Source: Sediminibacterium sp. FEMGT703S
Lineage (GTDB): Bacteria; Bacteroidota; Bacteroidia; Chitinophagales; Chitinophagaceae
Length of the DNA stretch: 64,000 nucleotides
Assembly: GCA_002786355.1 (NCBI GenBank)
Contig: PGCO01000001.1
Location: 186,001 to 250,000, forward strand
Reading direction: 5' to 3'
The notes beneath the pieces are model-generated. The model was given only the letters and a program-made list of their open reading frames with translations. It made no database searches and was not told the DNA's origin. The position numbers and the translations under genes were made by a program. Below, piece after piece: positions 1-9,622 of this stretch. Position 1 is the stretch's first letter. The number at the start of each line of letters is the position of its first letter.

Positions 1-382
1 CCTTAAATTTTTTTCGCAGTATTAAACCGTTCAAAATTGTAATTAACGATAGAGATGAAACAAGAATAATATCTGGTTTTTGAACTTTTTTAAGAGGAGC
101 AAAAAACAATTTTATCTCAAAATCAATCCAACTTAGAACTCTTAATAATGATATCGATTTTTTGTATTTTGTCGTCTTAATTCGCAACACATTAATATCA
201 TCAATCTTCGAAAAGTTATATATTTTATTATATTCAGGATAGTGACCAAAATGACTCGAATCGGATGATATAATATTCACTTCATGATTCAACTTTACAA
301 ATCGCCTTGATAAAGCAAAAAATCTGCTTTCAAATCCATTCTCATAAGAAGAAGCATATTTAGAAATGATTAAAATTCGCAT
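1..382 (-). CDS. Glycosyltransferase family 4, N-terminal part (partial)
   Basis: The first 127 codons of a minus-strand gene run off the left edge. The protein begins MRILIISKYASSYENGFESR and continues with alternating beta strands and helices ending near VQKPDIILVSSLSL. That is the usual N-terminal Rossmann half of a GT-B, family 4 glycosyltransferase (acceptor side). Its ATG shares one base with the stop of the upstream amidotransferase gene (TAATG), so the two are translationally coupled. It is the last visible gene of the surface-glycan operon. The donor-binding half lies outside the window, so the sugar cannot be named. Confidence 0.75.
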   Translation of the reverse strand, partial: MRILIISKYASSYENGFESRFFALSRRFVKLNHEVNIISSDSSHFGHYPEYNKIYNFSKIDDINVLRIKTTKYKKSISLLRVLSWIDFEIKLFFAPLKKVQKPDIILVSSLSLITILNGLILRKKFK

Positions 383-2208
383 TACTGTTTGTATAATTTA
401 GGGATTGAATTAACCACTTTTATCACTTCTACAAAATCAAGATTCAATGCATCCAAATACCACCGTATATTTTGGTAACGAGGTCTATTTTCATCCATTA
501 TCAGCTCCATTGCTTTTTCACGGGTAATTTGACCTTCTCTAATTTGATTGCTCCTAAAAGTATCATGCTCTGTAAACCCAGCAACTGTATAATAAACATA
601 ATTATAAAATGCAGCTGTTCCATCTCCAATTCGCCATGTTGTGCTGGTATCAATTGCTTTTTCCCAATTATAGGTATTCAATAAACAGTCATTCACGGCA
701 TCTTCTTCCCAACTCCAATAATCAAAAATATGGTAATAGTCAAGCTTATCTGTGAAACTTCTATAATACTCACCAGAGAGGGTATCCCACAAAGAAGAAT
801 TAAAATAACCAGGACTATCTAACATTGCTTTGAATCTTTTTGAGTGATATCGCAATTGCTTCATCATGCCATGACTATATACTTTCTTTTCTTCAAAATC
901 AGGTTCAATATTTAGAAAACCCGTTTTAAAGTGAGTAACTTCTAAAGGATTCACGCCCCATAAGTTTAGATTAATTCCAGTTTGTTTTTTTATCGTTTCA
1001 ACATGTCTGAAAAAATGCTTATCTCCTGCGGTCAACATTGCCATCATTCCCAAATGGGGTGATTTAAGCCAGGCTTGCAAATTCATTCGAATATTTTTTC
1101 GCTTCAACGAGATATCGGCTGCAACGATAATATTTTCTACTCCCAATTGAGAACAAACCCTACTAATATTTCTTCTTCCTAGGTCCGTAACCATACCCCA
1201 GTCATAAGTATAGGTAACTGGTTTCATTTTGAGTTCTTCAACAATTAAATGCAAACCATAACAACTATCTCTACCTCCAGAAAATGGAACAATACAATCT
1301 AGCTCATTCCCTTTTCTTCTATATGGTTCTACTAACTTAAATAACTCTTCTTTAGGTTTAGGCTTATTTCTTAGTTTGTAATTTTTACAATAATTACAAA
1401 CCCCATCATTATCAAATTTGATAAATGGCATTGTTTCAGGTAAAACACACTTGGTACATCTTTTTATGTTTAGGTGCTTAAATTCTAATAACTTATCTTC
1501 AATTGTATTGAAGACAAATTCAGGAATTAAGTTTTCCGTTCTAGAATTATCATCCCTAATGTCTAAATCTAGATTAGAACTTGGTATATCTAAAATAATT
1601 GGCTCTAATTTTATTTGCTCTATTTTATTACAGCCAATCATCTTCAATCCATAACTCTCAGAAGCAAAATATGTTGCTTCATCATTTATTCCATAGTATA
1701 AACTGCCATTATTTGAAAAGAGTAAAATCTTACCTTGTTTGGGTAATACCAATGCACATGCTACTACCCCTTTACATAGACTAAGAATTTCTGTTGGGAG
1801 TTCTTCAATTTTATTACCAGCTTGCAAAAATTCTTCTGCAATTGCAACAATTGTTTCGGAATCAATTTTAAGGTTACGCTTCCCTTTCAAATTAGACCAT
1901 ATTTCGTCTTCATTTACAACAATTCCATTATGAATAGCAGCTATATTGCCTCTAATAACTGGTTGGTTATCCCCTAACCCATTTGTAATTAAACGGCTAT
2001 GCCCAAGAACTACCTGACTTTGAAAAGGCTTCACTTTCTTTAAAAGTTTCTCAATATTGTAGTCTGCCCGATCTACTATATAATGATCAGAGGAAAAGTG
2101 TATTATCCCGCTAGAATCTATTCCACGTTGTTGTGAATGTTTAACAAGTTTTTCAAGTTTAACTCGATTTATATTTTTTTTAGAGATTACGCCAAAGATT
2201 CCACACAT
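382..2208 (-). CDS. N-acetyl sugar amidotransferase fused to a class II glutaminase domain (WbpG/WbuX-like)
   Basis: Two enzymes are joined. Residues 1-210 are an Ntn-type glutaminase: MCGIFGV with Cys2 as nucleophile, GHSRL (Arg72), HNG at 93-95 and Asp116, all matching class II amidotransferases. Residues 250-600 match the N-acetyl sugar amidotransferase family: a CxxC...CxxC zinc knuckle (Cys251, 254, 271, 274) followed by the ATP-pyrophosphatase loop SGGRDS at 310-315. Characterised relatives (WbpG of Pseudomonas O5, WbuX of E. coli) are about 370 residues and take ammonia from separate HisH/HisF-like partners, converting an acetamido group to acetamidino. Here the glutaminase is built in and no HisH or HisF homologue is visible. 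The product is inferred to be an amidinated or amidated diacetamido-uronic acid. Confidence 0.85.
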   Translation of the reverse strand: MCGIFGVISKKNINRVKLEKLVKHSQQRGIDSSGIIHFSSDHYIVDRADYNIEKLLKKVKPFQSQVVLGHSRLITNGLGDNQPVIRGNIAAIHNGIVVNEDEIWSNLKGKRNLKIDSETIVAIAEEFLQAGNKIEELPTEILSLCKGVVACALVLPKQGKILLFSNNGSLYYGINDEATYFASESYGLKMIGCNKIEQIKLEPIILDIPSSNLDLDIRDDNSRTENLIPEFVFNTIEDKLLEFKHLNIKRCTKCVLPETMPFIKFDNDGVCNYCKNYKLRNKPKPKEELFKLVEPYRRKGNELDCIVPFSGGRDSCYGLHLIVEELKMKPVTYTYDWGMVTDLGRRNISRVCSQLGVENIIVAADISLKRKNIRMNLQAWLKSPHLGMMAMLTAGDKHFFRHVETIKKQTGINLNLWGVNPLEVTHFKTGFLNIEPDFEEKKVYSHGMMKQLRYHSKRFKAMLDSPGYFNSSLWDTLSGEYYRSFTDKLDYYHIFDYWSWEEDAVNDCLLNTYNWEKAIDTSTTWRIGDGTAAFYNYVYYTVAGFTEHDTFRSNQIREGQITREKAMELIMDENRPRYQNIRWYLDALNLDFVEVIKVVNSIPKLYKQ

Positions 2209-2232
2209 ATAGGTTTAATATTATAAGATTAC

Positions 2233-3393
2233 TTAATTAATAAAGGTTTTATAAATTTCTCGCAATTTTTCAGCTTGAAAATCCCAACTCAATTCGGTTA
2301 TATATTTAAAGTCTTTAACCATGACCTTGTTTTGATAAGCTAAGACAGATTCAACAATATTATTTTCATCATTTGAAATACATATTCCAAGATTAAATTT
2401 AGTTATTACTCTATTTATTTCGGGGAAATTTGAACCAATTATTGTAAGTCCAGAAAATGCATATTCGAAAAGTTTATTTGGAAGTGAAAAATAATCACTT
2501 AGCGAGATATTTTCAATCAAGCAAAACCCGATATCAGCACTTGTGATAATATTAACTAACTCCTCATGCGGCACTGCTGGATGAATATGAATGTTTTGAA
2601 ATTGGTTTGAATTCATATTTATAAGTTCAACTAAATCTCCATATCCAATAAATACTATATGAGATGTAACAGTTTGTTTTTTAAAAACATTTAAAAGTAA
2701 TTCAATGGAACGACCTTTCCCTAAATATCCAACATAAATAAAGATTTTTGCTTCAGGATTAATTTGAAATTTATCACGGAGATAATTTTTTGCTTCAAAT
2801 TTTTCATTACTAATTTTTTTTAGAATAGGAGAGTTTAATATAATTGAACCATTTATTTTTCCAATATTTTCAAGATACCACTCTAGTATAGATCCACTGA
2901 CAGTAATTAAATAATCAATCTTAGGCCAACAAGCTTTTTCAATAAATAATGTACTCTTTGATAAAACTTGACTTTGTCCGTTCTTGTTTAACTCTAGTTC
3001 ATGTGCATCATATATCAATTTACATCTAATAAACAACTTTAGAAAATATCCCACTGGTAGAACCATCGTATCATGACAGTGAATCAAATTCGGGCGATAC
3101 CAAATAGCTTTAAAAAAGAATCTAAAAGTAATCTCTAATAAATTTAAAGTATAACGAATTGATTTAGGGAGAAAACTAAACTTATTAGTTAATAATAAAG
3201 AATTTGTAATCGTAAATGGAAATTCTTGATTCGTATAAGCAGCTTTTTCATCCAAATAAACCCCATAAGCACAAATATCTAAATTAGATAAATGAGATAT
3301 TGCATCTAACTCTTTGAGAATTCTGCTATCATACCTTAAATCAGTATGTGTTAAATGAAGAACTTTTATTTTTTTATTTGTTATTGTTGCCAT
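2233..3393 (-). CDS. Glycosyltransferase family 4
   Basis: A 386-residue GT-B enzyme with an ATG start. The N-terminal half (KIKVLHLTHTDLRYDSRI) is the acceptor domain. The C-terminal half has the family 4 pattern FIYVGYLGKGRSIELLLNVF near residue 220, then LPNKLFEYAFSGLTIIGSNF with the acidic residue that contacts the nucleotide sugar. It is expected to be cytoplasmic and membrane-associated, adding one sugar to a lipid-linked glycan. It lies 24 bp upstream of the amidotransferase gene within the operon. Donor and acceptor cannot be told from sequence. Confidence 0.85.
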   Translation of the reverse strand: MATITNKKIKVLHLTHTDLRYDSRILKELDAISHLSNLDICAYGVYLDEKAAYTNQEFPFTITNSLLLTNKFSFLPKSIRYTLNLLEITFRFFFKAIWYRPNLIHCHDTMVLPVGYFLKLFIRCKLIYDAHELELNKNGQSQVLSKSTLFIEKACWPKIDYLITVSGSILEWYLENIGKINGSIILNSPILKKISNEKFEAKNYLRDKFQINPEAKIFIYVGYLGKGRSIELLLNVFKKQTVTSHIVFIGYGDLVELINMNSNQFQNIHIHPAVPHEELVNIITSADIGFCLIENISLSDYFSLPNKLFEYAFSGLTIIGSNFPEINRVITKFNLGICISNDENNIVESVLAYQNKVMVKDFKYITELSWDFQAEKLREIYKTFIN

Positions 3394-3426
3394 AGTAATA
3401 AGAAAAATAATAAATAAACATTTAGA

Positions 3427-4626
3427 TTATTTTAAGAAACTTTTCTTAAAATAATCTAAATGTGATTGTACTAGGAAAAAGAATCCAATTAAATAAAGCG
3501 AAACATGAAAAACATATAAGAAATTATATAGTGAATATGAAAGAATGAAAACAAAGAAAAACAAACTAATCCGTTTAATATTTATATCATTTATGCAAAA
3601 TAAATTGTAACAAGACACAGCGAAATTAAAAAGTATTGTTACAAATATTATTAAACCAACTAAACCATTATTCGCAAAAATCTCAAAATAAGTTGAGTGT
3701 GAATAATGCCTTGTTGGTGTATAAAGAAAAAAATTAGCGGGTCCAACTCCAAAGATTGGATTTAATAACCCAACATTAAATGCTTCAACTAAAAGTCCGA
3801 ATCGAGATTCATCTTCAATATTTGTAGAATTTAATCGGCGAAATAAAAAACTCTCTTGATATAGACTTTCAAATGAAAAGAAAACTACTATCACAAGGAA
3901 TATTAAAGCACTAAGAAAAACTATTGACTTAAATTTGAGGGGATATAAAATTTTTATAGATAAGAACAAAGCACATGTTAATAACGGCATTAAAATCCCT
4001 CCTCTTGACGCAGAAAAAAAACCACTTATAACAACTAGGAATATACATAACAGGAATACAAAACCTGCAAATACCTTATTTTTATTTAGAGAAAAAGATG
4101 AACTAAAAGGGAGTTGCCAAAGAAAAAAGCCAGAGACTACAGAGAAGTATCCAAAATAGCCTAATAAATTTGCATTAATTTCTTCAGTATTAAATTGCTC
4201 TTTACTAGTATCAATTTCACTTATCCCAGTTATATATGCTTTATATCCCAACGAGATAAAATATAAAATGAATAAAAAATAAAACAACTTTATATAAAAA
4301 ATATTTCTTTTCGAGAAATAAACAATTATAAATGAAAATACAAAACTAGATAAAATCAGATATATCTCTTTAATGCTATCTAGTAAACTTATAGACTTTA
4401 CGATAGTTATCATTGACCAGATCAATAGTAACAAGAATATTGAAAGTTGTTTTGATTTAATTAATAAATTAGGTTTTTTAACAAATGAATAAAGAAATAA
4501 AAAAGGTATTGCAATATAAAGTGTAATTGAGTTTATGAAAGTACTTATTGGAGATAAACTAAATATTGCAATGAAAATAATTACAAAAAAATAATCAATA
4601 TATAAAAGAGGTGATTTATTCAACAT
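3427..4626 (-). CDS. O-antigen ligase/polymerase family membrane protein (Wzy/WaaL-like)
   Basis: A 399-residue integral membrane protein with roughly ten hydrophobic segments. It has the loop typical of the O-antigen ligase family: ESRFGLLVEAFNVGLLNPIF followed by GVGPANFF and HSTYFEIFANNGLVGLI, between two late membrane spans. Members either polymerise repeat units (Wzy) or transfer finished glycan to lipid A core (WaaL). The two roles cannot be separated from sequence. Its place beside a flippase and glycosyltransferases supports assembly of an O-antigen or A-LPS-like polymer. If the operon feeds T9SS anchoring, this could be the polymerase of the anchor LPS. Confidence 0.8.
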   Translation of the reverse strand: MLNKSPLLYIDYFFVIIFIAIFSLSPISTFINSITLYIAIPFLFLYSFVKKPNLLIKSKQLSIFLLLLIWSMITIVKSISLLDSIKEIYLILSSFVFSFIIVYFSKRNIFYIKLFYFLFILYFISLGYKAYITGISEIDTSKEQFNTEEINANLLGYFGYFSVVSGFFLWQLPFSSSFSLNKNKVFAGFVFLLCIFLVVISGFFSASRGGILMPLLTCALFLSIKILYPLKFKSIVFLSALIFLVIVVFFSFESLYQESFLFRRLNSTNIEDESRFGLLVEAFNVGLLNPIFGVGPANFFLYTPTRHYSHSTYFEIFANNGLVGLIIFVTILFNFAVSCYNLFCINDINIKRISLFFFVFILSYSLYNFLYVFHVSLYLIGFFFLVQSHLDYFKKSFLK

Positions 4627-4673
4627 TGCTTTTTTAAAATCATTATAGAAAGAATTATATCAGAAGTTATCTC

Positions 4674-5852
4674 TCAAGAAAGAGCAGAATCAAATAGTTT
4701 TACACAATTTCTTTCAGCATTGAAATTAAGTTCCCAGAATTTTCTTGGCGATAAGTTAATATTTTTTGCTTTAACAATAGCCTCAGCAAGTTCAACAATA
4801 GTAGGATTGGGGCCAATTAGAATTCCAGTTAATGGATTAACAATTTCACTTGATCCGCCTACGTTAGTAGCAATTACAGGCACATTAAACGAAATTGCTT
4901 CCATAATTGAAACAGGAAGACCTTCAAATTCACTTACATTAATAAATAAATCAACCATTTCATTTTTGTAATAACTAATAACTTCTGGATTAGTCAAATT
5001 TCCTAAAAGTATAATTTTATTATCACTCTTATTTAATTTTACTTTCTTTTTTAATTCATCAAATTCAACGCCATCACCAATATGAGTCCATTCTATATTC
5101 AAAAAATAAATTGTTTGGATTGCCTCAAAAATTAAGTGAACTCTTTTAAGTGGAATCACACTTGAGCAACTTAAAATTCTAAAAATCCCATCATTACTTT
5201 TCTTTGATTCTCCAAAGTCTCTAGTTCCAAGATAGTTCACAATTATTTTGCTATCAAACTTGGGGTAGTATTTACCTAAATATCTTTTACCATCATTAGA
5301 AATACAAGTTACAATATCAGCATTTTTGATTATAAATTCTTGAATTGGTATATAACCTTCATGACGATAATGATATAAGTCATCTCCATGAAATTGTACT
5401 ACTTTTTTTGTTTTTATGGAACTAATAAACGGCAACAAATTGGCAAAACCTTTACCCCAATAGAAAAAAAACACATCCATCTCATTCGAATCAGAGATGA
5501 TTTTTTTTAATTGTTTGGAATGAATAATATTATTAGTAAAAAAAAAGCTAATCAAAGCCAATTTTATCTTAGAAAAATTAAAAAAAATGAAATTTTTAGT
5601 TATATCCCAAAAATACATTGGAAATGACTTAATTGAAAAAATGCCCCCCCAATAAAGTTGACTTTTTGTTTTAATTATTGGATCATAAGCGAAACAATTC
5701 GCAGGCAAAACTTTATTGTTTTCCTTAGAAAACATAAGTGGGATAATAATTATTGACTGATAAAAATTTGCTAATACTGATAATTGATTATCTAAAAAAG
5801 GCTCATCGTCAGAAAAAGGGAAAGATCTCGTAAAAATGTATAAATTTCTCAC
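4674..5852 (-). CDS. Glycosyltransferase family 4
   Basis: A 392-residue GT-B enzyme read from a GTG start (RNLYIFTRSFPFS). The C-terminal domain has RILSCSSVIPLKRVHLIFEA and, later, NVSEFEGLPVSIMEAISFNV, the EFEGLP...E motif of retaining family 4 enzymes, followed by PVIATNVGGSSEIV. The gene follows the previous one by 6 bp and is separated from the polymerase gene by 47 bp. It probably adds a sugar during repeat-unit assembly. The donor is unknown. Confidence 0.85.
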   Translation of the reverse strand: MRNLYIFTRSFPFSDDEPFLDNQLSVLANFYQSIIIIPLMFSKENNKVLPANCFAYDPIIKTKSQLYWGGIFSIKSFPMYFWDITKNFIFFNFSKIKLALISFFFTNNIIHSKQLKKIISDSNEMDVFFFYWGKGFANLLPFISSIKTKKVVQFHGDDLYHYRHEGYIPIQEFIIKNADIVTCISNDGKRYLGKYYPKFDSKIIVNYLGTRDFGESKKSNDGIFRILSCSSVIPLKRVHLIFEAIQTIYFLNIEWTHIGDGVEFDELKKKVKLNKSDNKIILLGNLTNPEVISYYKNEMVDLFINVSEFEGLPVSIMEAISFNVPVIATNVGGSSEIVNPLTGILIGPNPTIVELAEAIVKAKNINLSPRKFWELNFNAERNCVKLFDSALS

Positions 5853-5858
5853 TATATT

Positions 5859-7202
5859 TTAATTCGATTTATTCAATAATATATTCATGTAATTATTTAG
5901 CTGTTTAACACTAAATGAGAAATGAAACTCTTTCACTTTTTCAAAATCAGGTTCAAAATAAATTTTTTCGGAATTTAAAAATTCAGTGTACCGGGCGAGT
6001 AAATAATTTTTTAAAACTTTAATATCTTGATTGAAACATGCAGTTTCGCATGCAATACCTAAATTCAGTTTGCGGACTAATAAAGTTAATTCAGCTTCAG
6101 GTACTGTACCACAACATATAGATATAATTGGTTTTTGAGCTTGCAAATACTCAAAAAATTTTCCAGTTAATATTCCTTTTTCATGAACTGTATTCCATGT
6201 TAATGCAATTAAGATATCGGCATTATTTTGAAGTAAAACTGAATCTTTCTTAGATATCAGACCGTAATCTTCAAAAACACCATGTAGATTTAGGAATTTC
6301 TTACTTTGGTTTTGAAAAATACTACTATTGTTTCCAGCGTAACAAACCTTGATTTTATGTATATCAACTTTATCTTCGAAAACTAATTGAGATAAAGCCT
6401 CAAAGAACATTGAAAAATCTCTTTTCCCTGAATACAACTGGCCAGCATATAAAAATGTCATTTTTTTATTGCTAGAAATTTGTGAAATGACTCTCTCAAA
6501 GAGACGTTCAAACCCATTGTAAATCACAATTGATTTTTCCCTTTGTAAAAAATCAACTTTATTGTTCAACTCGAAAATCTCTTTTTGACCAAACGAAACA
6601 AATGTTAATAAATCTGCTTGTGCTACTGATTTTTTTTCAAAGTATTCATAAATCAAATTAAGCCATGTTAAATTAGCTTCATTTTTCATGTTATCGCGAA
6701 AATCACTAATCCAAAATCTTGCTATCCTTAATTTTTTAATTTTACGTCCTAAGAGAAAAGAAGATAATGGGCCAAAAGATGACAGTACGATATCAAAGCT
6801 GTTATGATTAAATTTACTAATGCTTGTTTTTACAGCACTCAAATACCAATCAAAGTCAACTGTGAATTCAAAAACAGAACTTAAGAAAGTCTTCAAAATT
6901 GAAAAAAATCCAACAGAAAGATTGTTAGTGTGCAAAGAGTTATTAGTATTTTCTTTTCTTAATTTATTACTGCCATTTACGCGTCTTTCATTTTTGTTTT
7001 TAATTTGAGTAATGATACTACTATTTGATACTCGGATTATATTTATCCCGTTATCTAAGACGTCATATTCAACTTGAGTATTAGCAGTTATTACTGTAAC
7101 ATCATGACCAAGCTTCTTTAGATAAATAGCAAAATTAGTTGGCCTAACCGAACCAATTGCTTCACTAGGATAAAAAAGTTTAGTGCAAATTAAAATCCTC
7201 AT
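5859..7202 (-). CDS. Glycosyltransferase family 4, WbuB-like
   Basis: A 447-residue protein beginning MRILICTKLFYPSEAIGSVR, then NFAIYLKKLGHDVTVITAN, the acceptor-domain start common in WbuB-like family 4 transferases. The C-terminal half contains FLYAGQLYSGKRDFSMFFEA and GILTGKFFEYLQAQKPII, with the glutamate of the donor site. It lies directly after the 2-epimerase gene (9 bp gap), so it is a reasonable candidate to transfer the uronic acid made by the neighbouring Wbp genes. By position it is also a VimF candidate, although that is inference only. Confidence 0.8.
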   Translation of the reverse strand: MRILICTKLFYPSEAIGSVRPTNFAIYLKKLGHDVTVITANTQVEYDVLDNGINIIRVSNSSIITQIKNKNERRVNGSNKLRKENTNNSLHTNNLSVGFFSILKTFLSSVFEFTVDFDWYLSAVKTSISKFNHNSFDIVLSSFGPLSSFLLGRKIKKLRIARFWISDFRDNMKNEANLTWLNLIYEYFEKKSVAQADLLTFVSFGQKEIFELNNKVDFLQREKSIVIYNGFERLFERVISQISSNKKMTFLYAGQLYSGKRDFSMFFEALSQLVFEDKVDIHKIKVCYAGNNSSIFQNQSKKFLNLHGVFEDYGLISKKDSVLLQNNADILIALTWNTVHEKGILTGKFFEYLQAQKPIISICCGTVPEAELTLLVRKLNLGIACETACFNQDIKVLKNYLLARYTEFLNSEKIYFEPDFEKVKEFHFSFSVKQLNNYMNILLNKSN

Positions 7203-7211
7203 TAATATATA

Positions 7212-8288
7212 CTAACTATATTGTAATAGATTCATAATTATCATTTCAGCCGAATTACCATTCCCAAATAAGTCATTTTTAAAATGATTTGTTCCAGAAT
7301 CCAACATGACTTTGTCAAAGGTTTGACATATTAAATTTTCATTAGAACCGCATAAAAAATTATAATTATTATTTACAAGTTCTAACCACTCTGTTTCATT
7401 TCTTAATGTAATGCAATACTTGTTAAAAAAATATGCTTCTTTTTGTAGGCCACCACTATCAGTCATTACTAATCGACAATTCTTAATCAACCAAACCATT
7501 TCTAGGTAACCTACTGGTGATATGAATCTTATCGGGCTATTTTTAAAATCGTAATTAATTAATTCGAGCTTTGCTTTTGTTCTGGGATGTAATGGAATTA
7601 CAACAAGACATTTTGATGAAATAATCTCAAGAGCATTAAAAATAGATTTTAAACAAACTGAGTCATCGGTGTTTTCTGCTCGATGAATTGTGCACAAAAC
7701 AAAATCGAGTGGTAAATTAATATTTGGCTTTTGGGCTTTGTTTGAATAAAACATAGCTGCATCTTTCATCACATCCCCACACTCAATAATCTTACATTCA
7801 ATATTGCTATAACCCTCATTGTGTAAATTATTAATAGCGGAATTTGAAGGGCAAAAAAGAATATTGGAAATCCGATCTGTAAGAATTCTGTTAATCTCTT
7901 CCGGCATTGAAATATTAAATGATCTCAATCCAGCTTCAACATGAGTTAATTTTATATTAAGCTTTTTTGCAGCTAGTGCTCCTGCGAGTGTTGAATTAGT
8001 ATCACCATAAACTAATACCCAATCTGGTTTCTCTTTAATCAATACATCTTCAATTTTTTCAAGCATTTGCCCGGTCATTGCTCCATGAGTTAGTCCATTA
8101 ATATTCAGATTATAATCAGGCTTAGGAATTTCCATTTCCTCAAAAAAAACATCTGACATATTCTTATCAAAATGTTGACCTGTGTGAACGATAACCTCAA
8201 TTAAACTCCCTTTTTCTCTTATTGCTCTGCTAATAACAGCTGCTTTAATAAATTGTGGTCTTGCACCTATAATTGTAACTATTTTCAT
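7212..8288 (-). CDS. wbpI: Non-hydrolysing UDP-N-acetylglucosamine 2-epimerase family (WecB/WbpI-like)
   Basis: A 358-residue epimerase, the normal family length. Landmarks are GARPQFIKA at 8-16, HTGQH at 35-39, YGDTNST near 94-100, HVEAGLRS at 116 on and PEEINR at 129-134, all part of the UDP-HexNAc site. The family inverts C2 of UDP-GlcNAc (WecB) or of UDP-2,3-diacetamido-glucuronic acid (WbpI). The other four Wbp enzymes are in the same operon, so the WbpI role giving UDP-ManNAc3NAcA is favoured. Sequence inspection alone does not exclude plain WecB activity. Confidence 0.8.
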   Translation of the reverse strand: MKIVTIIGARPQFIKAAVISRAIREKGSLIEVIVHTGQHFDKNMSDVFFEEMEIPKPDYNLNINGLTHGAMTGQMLEKIEDVLIKEKPDWVLVYGDTNSTLAGALAAKKLNIKLTHVEAGLRSFNISMPEEINRILTDRISNILFCPSNSAINNLHNEGYSNIECKIIECGDVMKDAAMFYSNKAQKPNINLPLDFVLCTIHRAENTDDSVCLKSIFNALEIISSKCLVVIPLHPRTKAKLELINYDFKNSPIRFISPVGYLEMVWLIKNCRLVMTDSGGLQKEAYFFNKYCITLRNETEWLELVNNNYNFLCGSNENLICQTFDKVMLDSGTNHFKNDLFGNGNSAEMIIMNLLQYS

Positions 8289-8293
8289 GAATG

Positions 8294-9622
8294 TTAACCT
8301 TTATTATCTATTAAAACATCCCTATACATTTTCTTCCATCCTTTCCAATTTTCACTGTCAAAACTAGAATTATGAAATAACAATACGGTTTTCATCTTAT
8401 ACTTTCTTCCCAAAGAAAGATAATGCTCAATTATCTTTTTCCCTTGATTAGCATTAAAGCTTTGATAAGTAGTTAGAGAACCATCCATTAAGACTAATGG
8501 CGTTTCAATCAATTTCAATGTTTTCCTATTAAGGAAATCAAAAACATTAAAACTATCCCCCGTTCCACATCTATACCCCTCTTTATCAGCATAACCCAAA
8601 GTGCAATCCATTTTCATACCATATTCATCCCAAATATTCAGAGTCTTAGTAATATCAAATTTTAAGAAATGTTGCCTTCCTTCATAAACATTTATACCAG
8701 CTGAATTCTCAAGTAATTTTTTTTCACTTATCCACTGTTCTTTATTATCAAAAGTAAAATAGCCAGGGTGAAAACCAATCACATGGTCTCTTTTAATAAT
8801 TTCAGTTATCAGCGTTTTAAATCTTGATTTGCCTAAATAACTTTTGGGATTATTTGTTAAAGTATCCGGACTCACTGCCATGAAGTAAAAGCGAGATTTG
8901 ACGCCAATACTTTCACTTACATCCATTAAAAAAGAAAATGTATTTACTGGATCATGAAAAAATAAAGGAAGTTTTTTTATCGCTAATTTAAAGCTTTTCC
9001 TTTTCAAGATATCACCAAGAAATAATCGAAATGGATTCGGAGATTTCAATAAATCTACATCATGAGTCAATATAATCTCAAATTTTTTCTCCTTCTTAAC
9101 TCCTTTATACCCAAGGTGTAAAAGCATATTCCAGAGCATTTCTGCATACTCATTAACTATAGGACGACTCAAAAAATTATTTTTAAAGGCAACGCTTGCC
9201 AAAGCTGGAAATCGGTTATGCTTATCTCTTTCTTTATTTATGTATTCTTCCCATCTGGTTAGCATAAAAAATGATGCTGCAAAAACATCAATTCCGCAAC
9301 AAATTTCATTTTCAAAAATATCAACCTCGCCTTTGCCATAAAGCACCGGAATGTTTTCTTCAACAATAAACTGATTGTAAGTGTAATGTACCTTAGGGAA
9401 ATTTGAAATACTTAGGTATGATAATGGCTCTAAGTTATTTTTCCAAAAACAATCTTTGATTATAATTTTTCTTTCATTGAAAACTAAAATGTAATCATAA
9501 GCTTCATCGCTCAACTCCAATGAATAATTCAAACCAATTATATTTTGAAGAAAAATATTAATTATATACTTCCTTTCATCAATATTGTTATTGGGAATAA
9601 TGACTTTAATTTCTGAATTCAT
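8294..9622 (-). CDS. Polysaccharide deacetylase family protein, VimE candidate
   Basis: A 442-residue protein. The C-terminal half is a NodB/CE4-type fold: LTHDVD at 185-190 corresponds to the metal-binding first motif, followed by HVIGFHPGYFTF, which supplies a further metal-site histidine, and FHNSSFDSENW near the end. The N-terminal 170 residues form an accessory domain common in Bacteroidota deacetylases. Its start overlaps the end of the upstream GNAT gene by 17 bp, so the two are coupled. In P. gingivalis the coupled pair VimA/VimE alters the N2 acyl group of the T9SS linking sugar. This pair has the same make-up (deacetylase plus GNAT-fold transferase). The VimE assignment is inferred from context. 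Confidence 0.7.
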   Translation of the reverse strand: MNSEIKVIIPNNNIDERKYIINIFLQNIIGLNYSLELSDEAYDYILVFNERKIIIKDCFWKNNLEPLSYLSISNFPKVHYTYNQFIVEENIPVLYGKGEVDIFENEICCGIDVFAASFFMLTRWEEYINKERDKHNRFPALASVAFKNNFLSRPIVNEYAEMLWNMLLHLGYKGVKKEKKFEIILTHDVDLLKSPNPFRLFLGDILKRKSFKLAIKKLPLFFHDPVNTFSFLMDVSESIGVKSRFYFMAVSPDTLTNNPKSYLGKSRFKTLITEIIKRDHVIGFHPGYFTFDNKEQWISEKKLLENSAGINVYEGRQHFLKFDITKTLNIWDEYGMKMDCTLGYADKEGYRCGTGDSFNVFDFLNRKTLKLIETPLVLMDGSLTTYQSFNANQGKKIIEHYLSLGRKYKMKTVLLFHNSSFDSENWKGWKKMYRDVLIDNKG

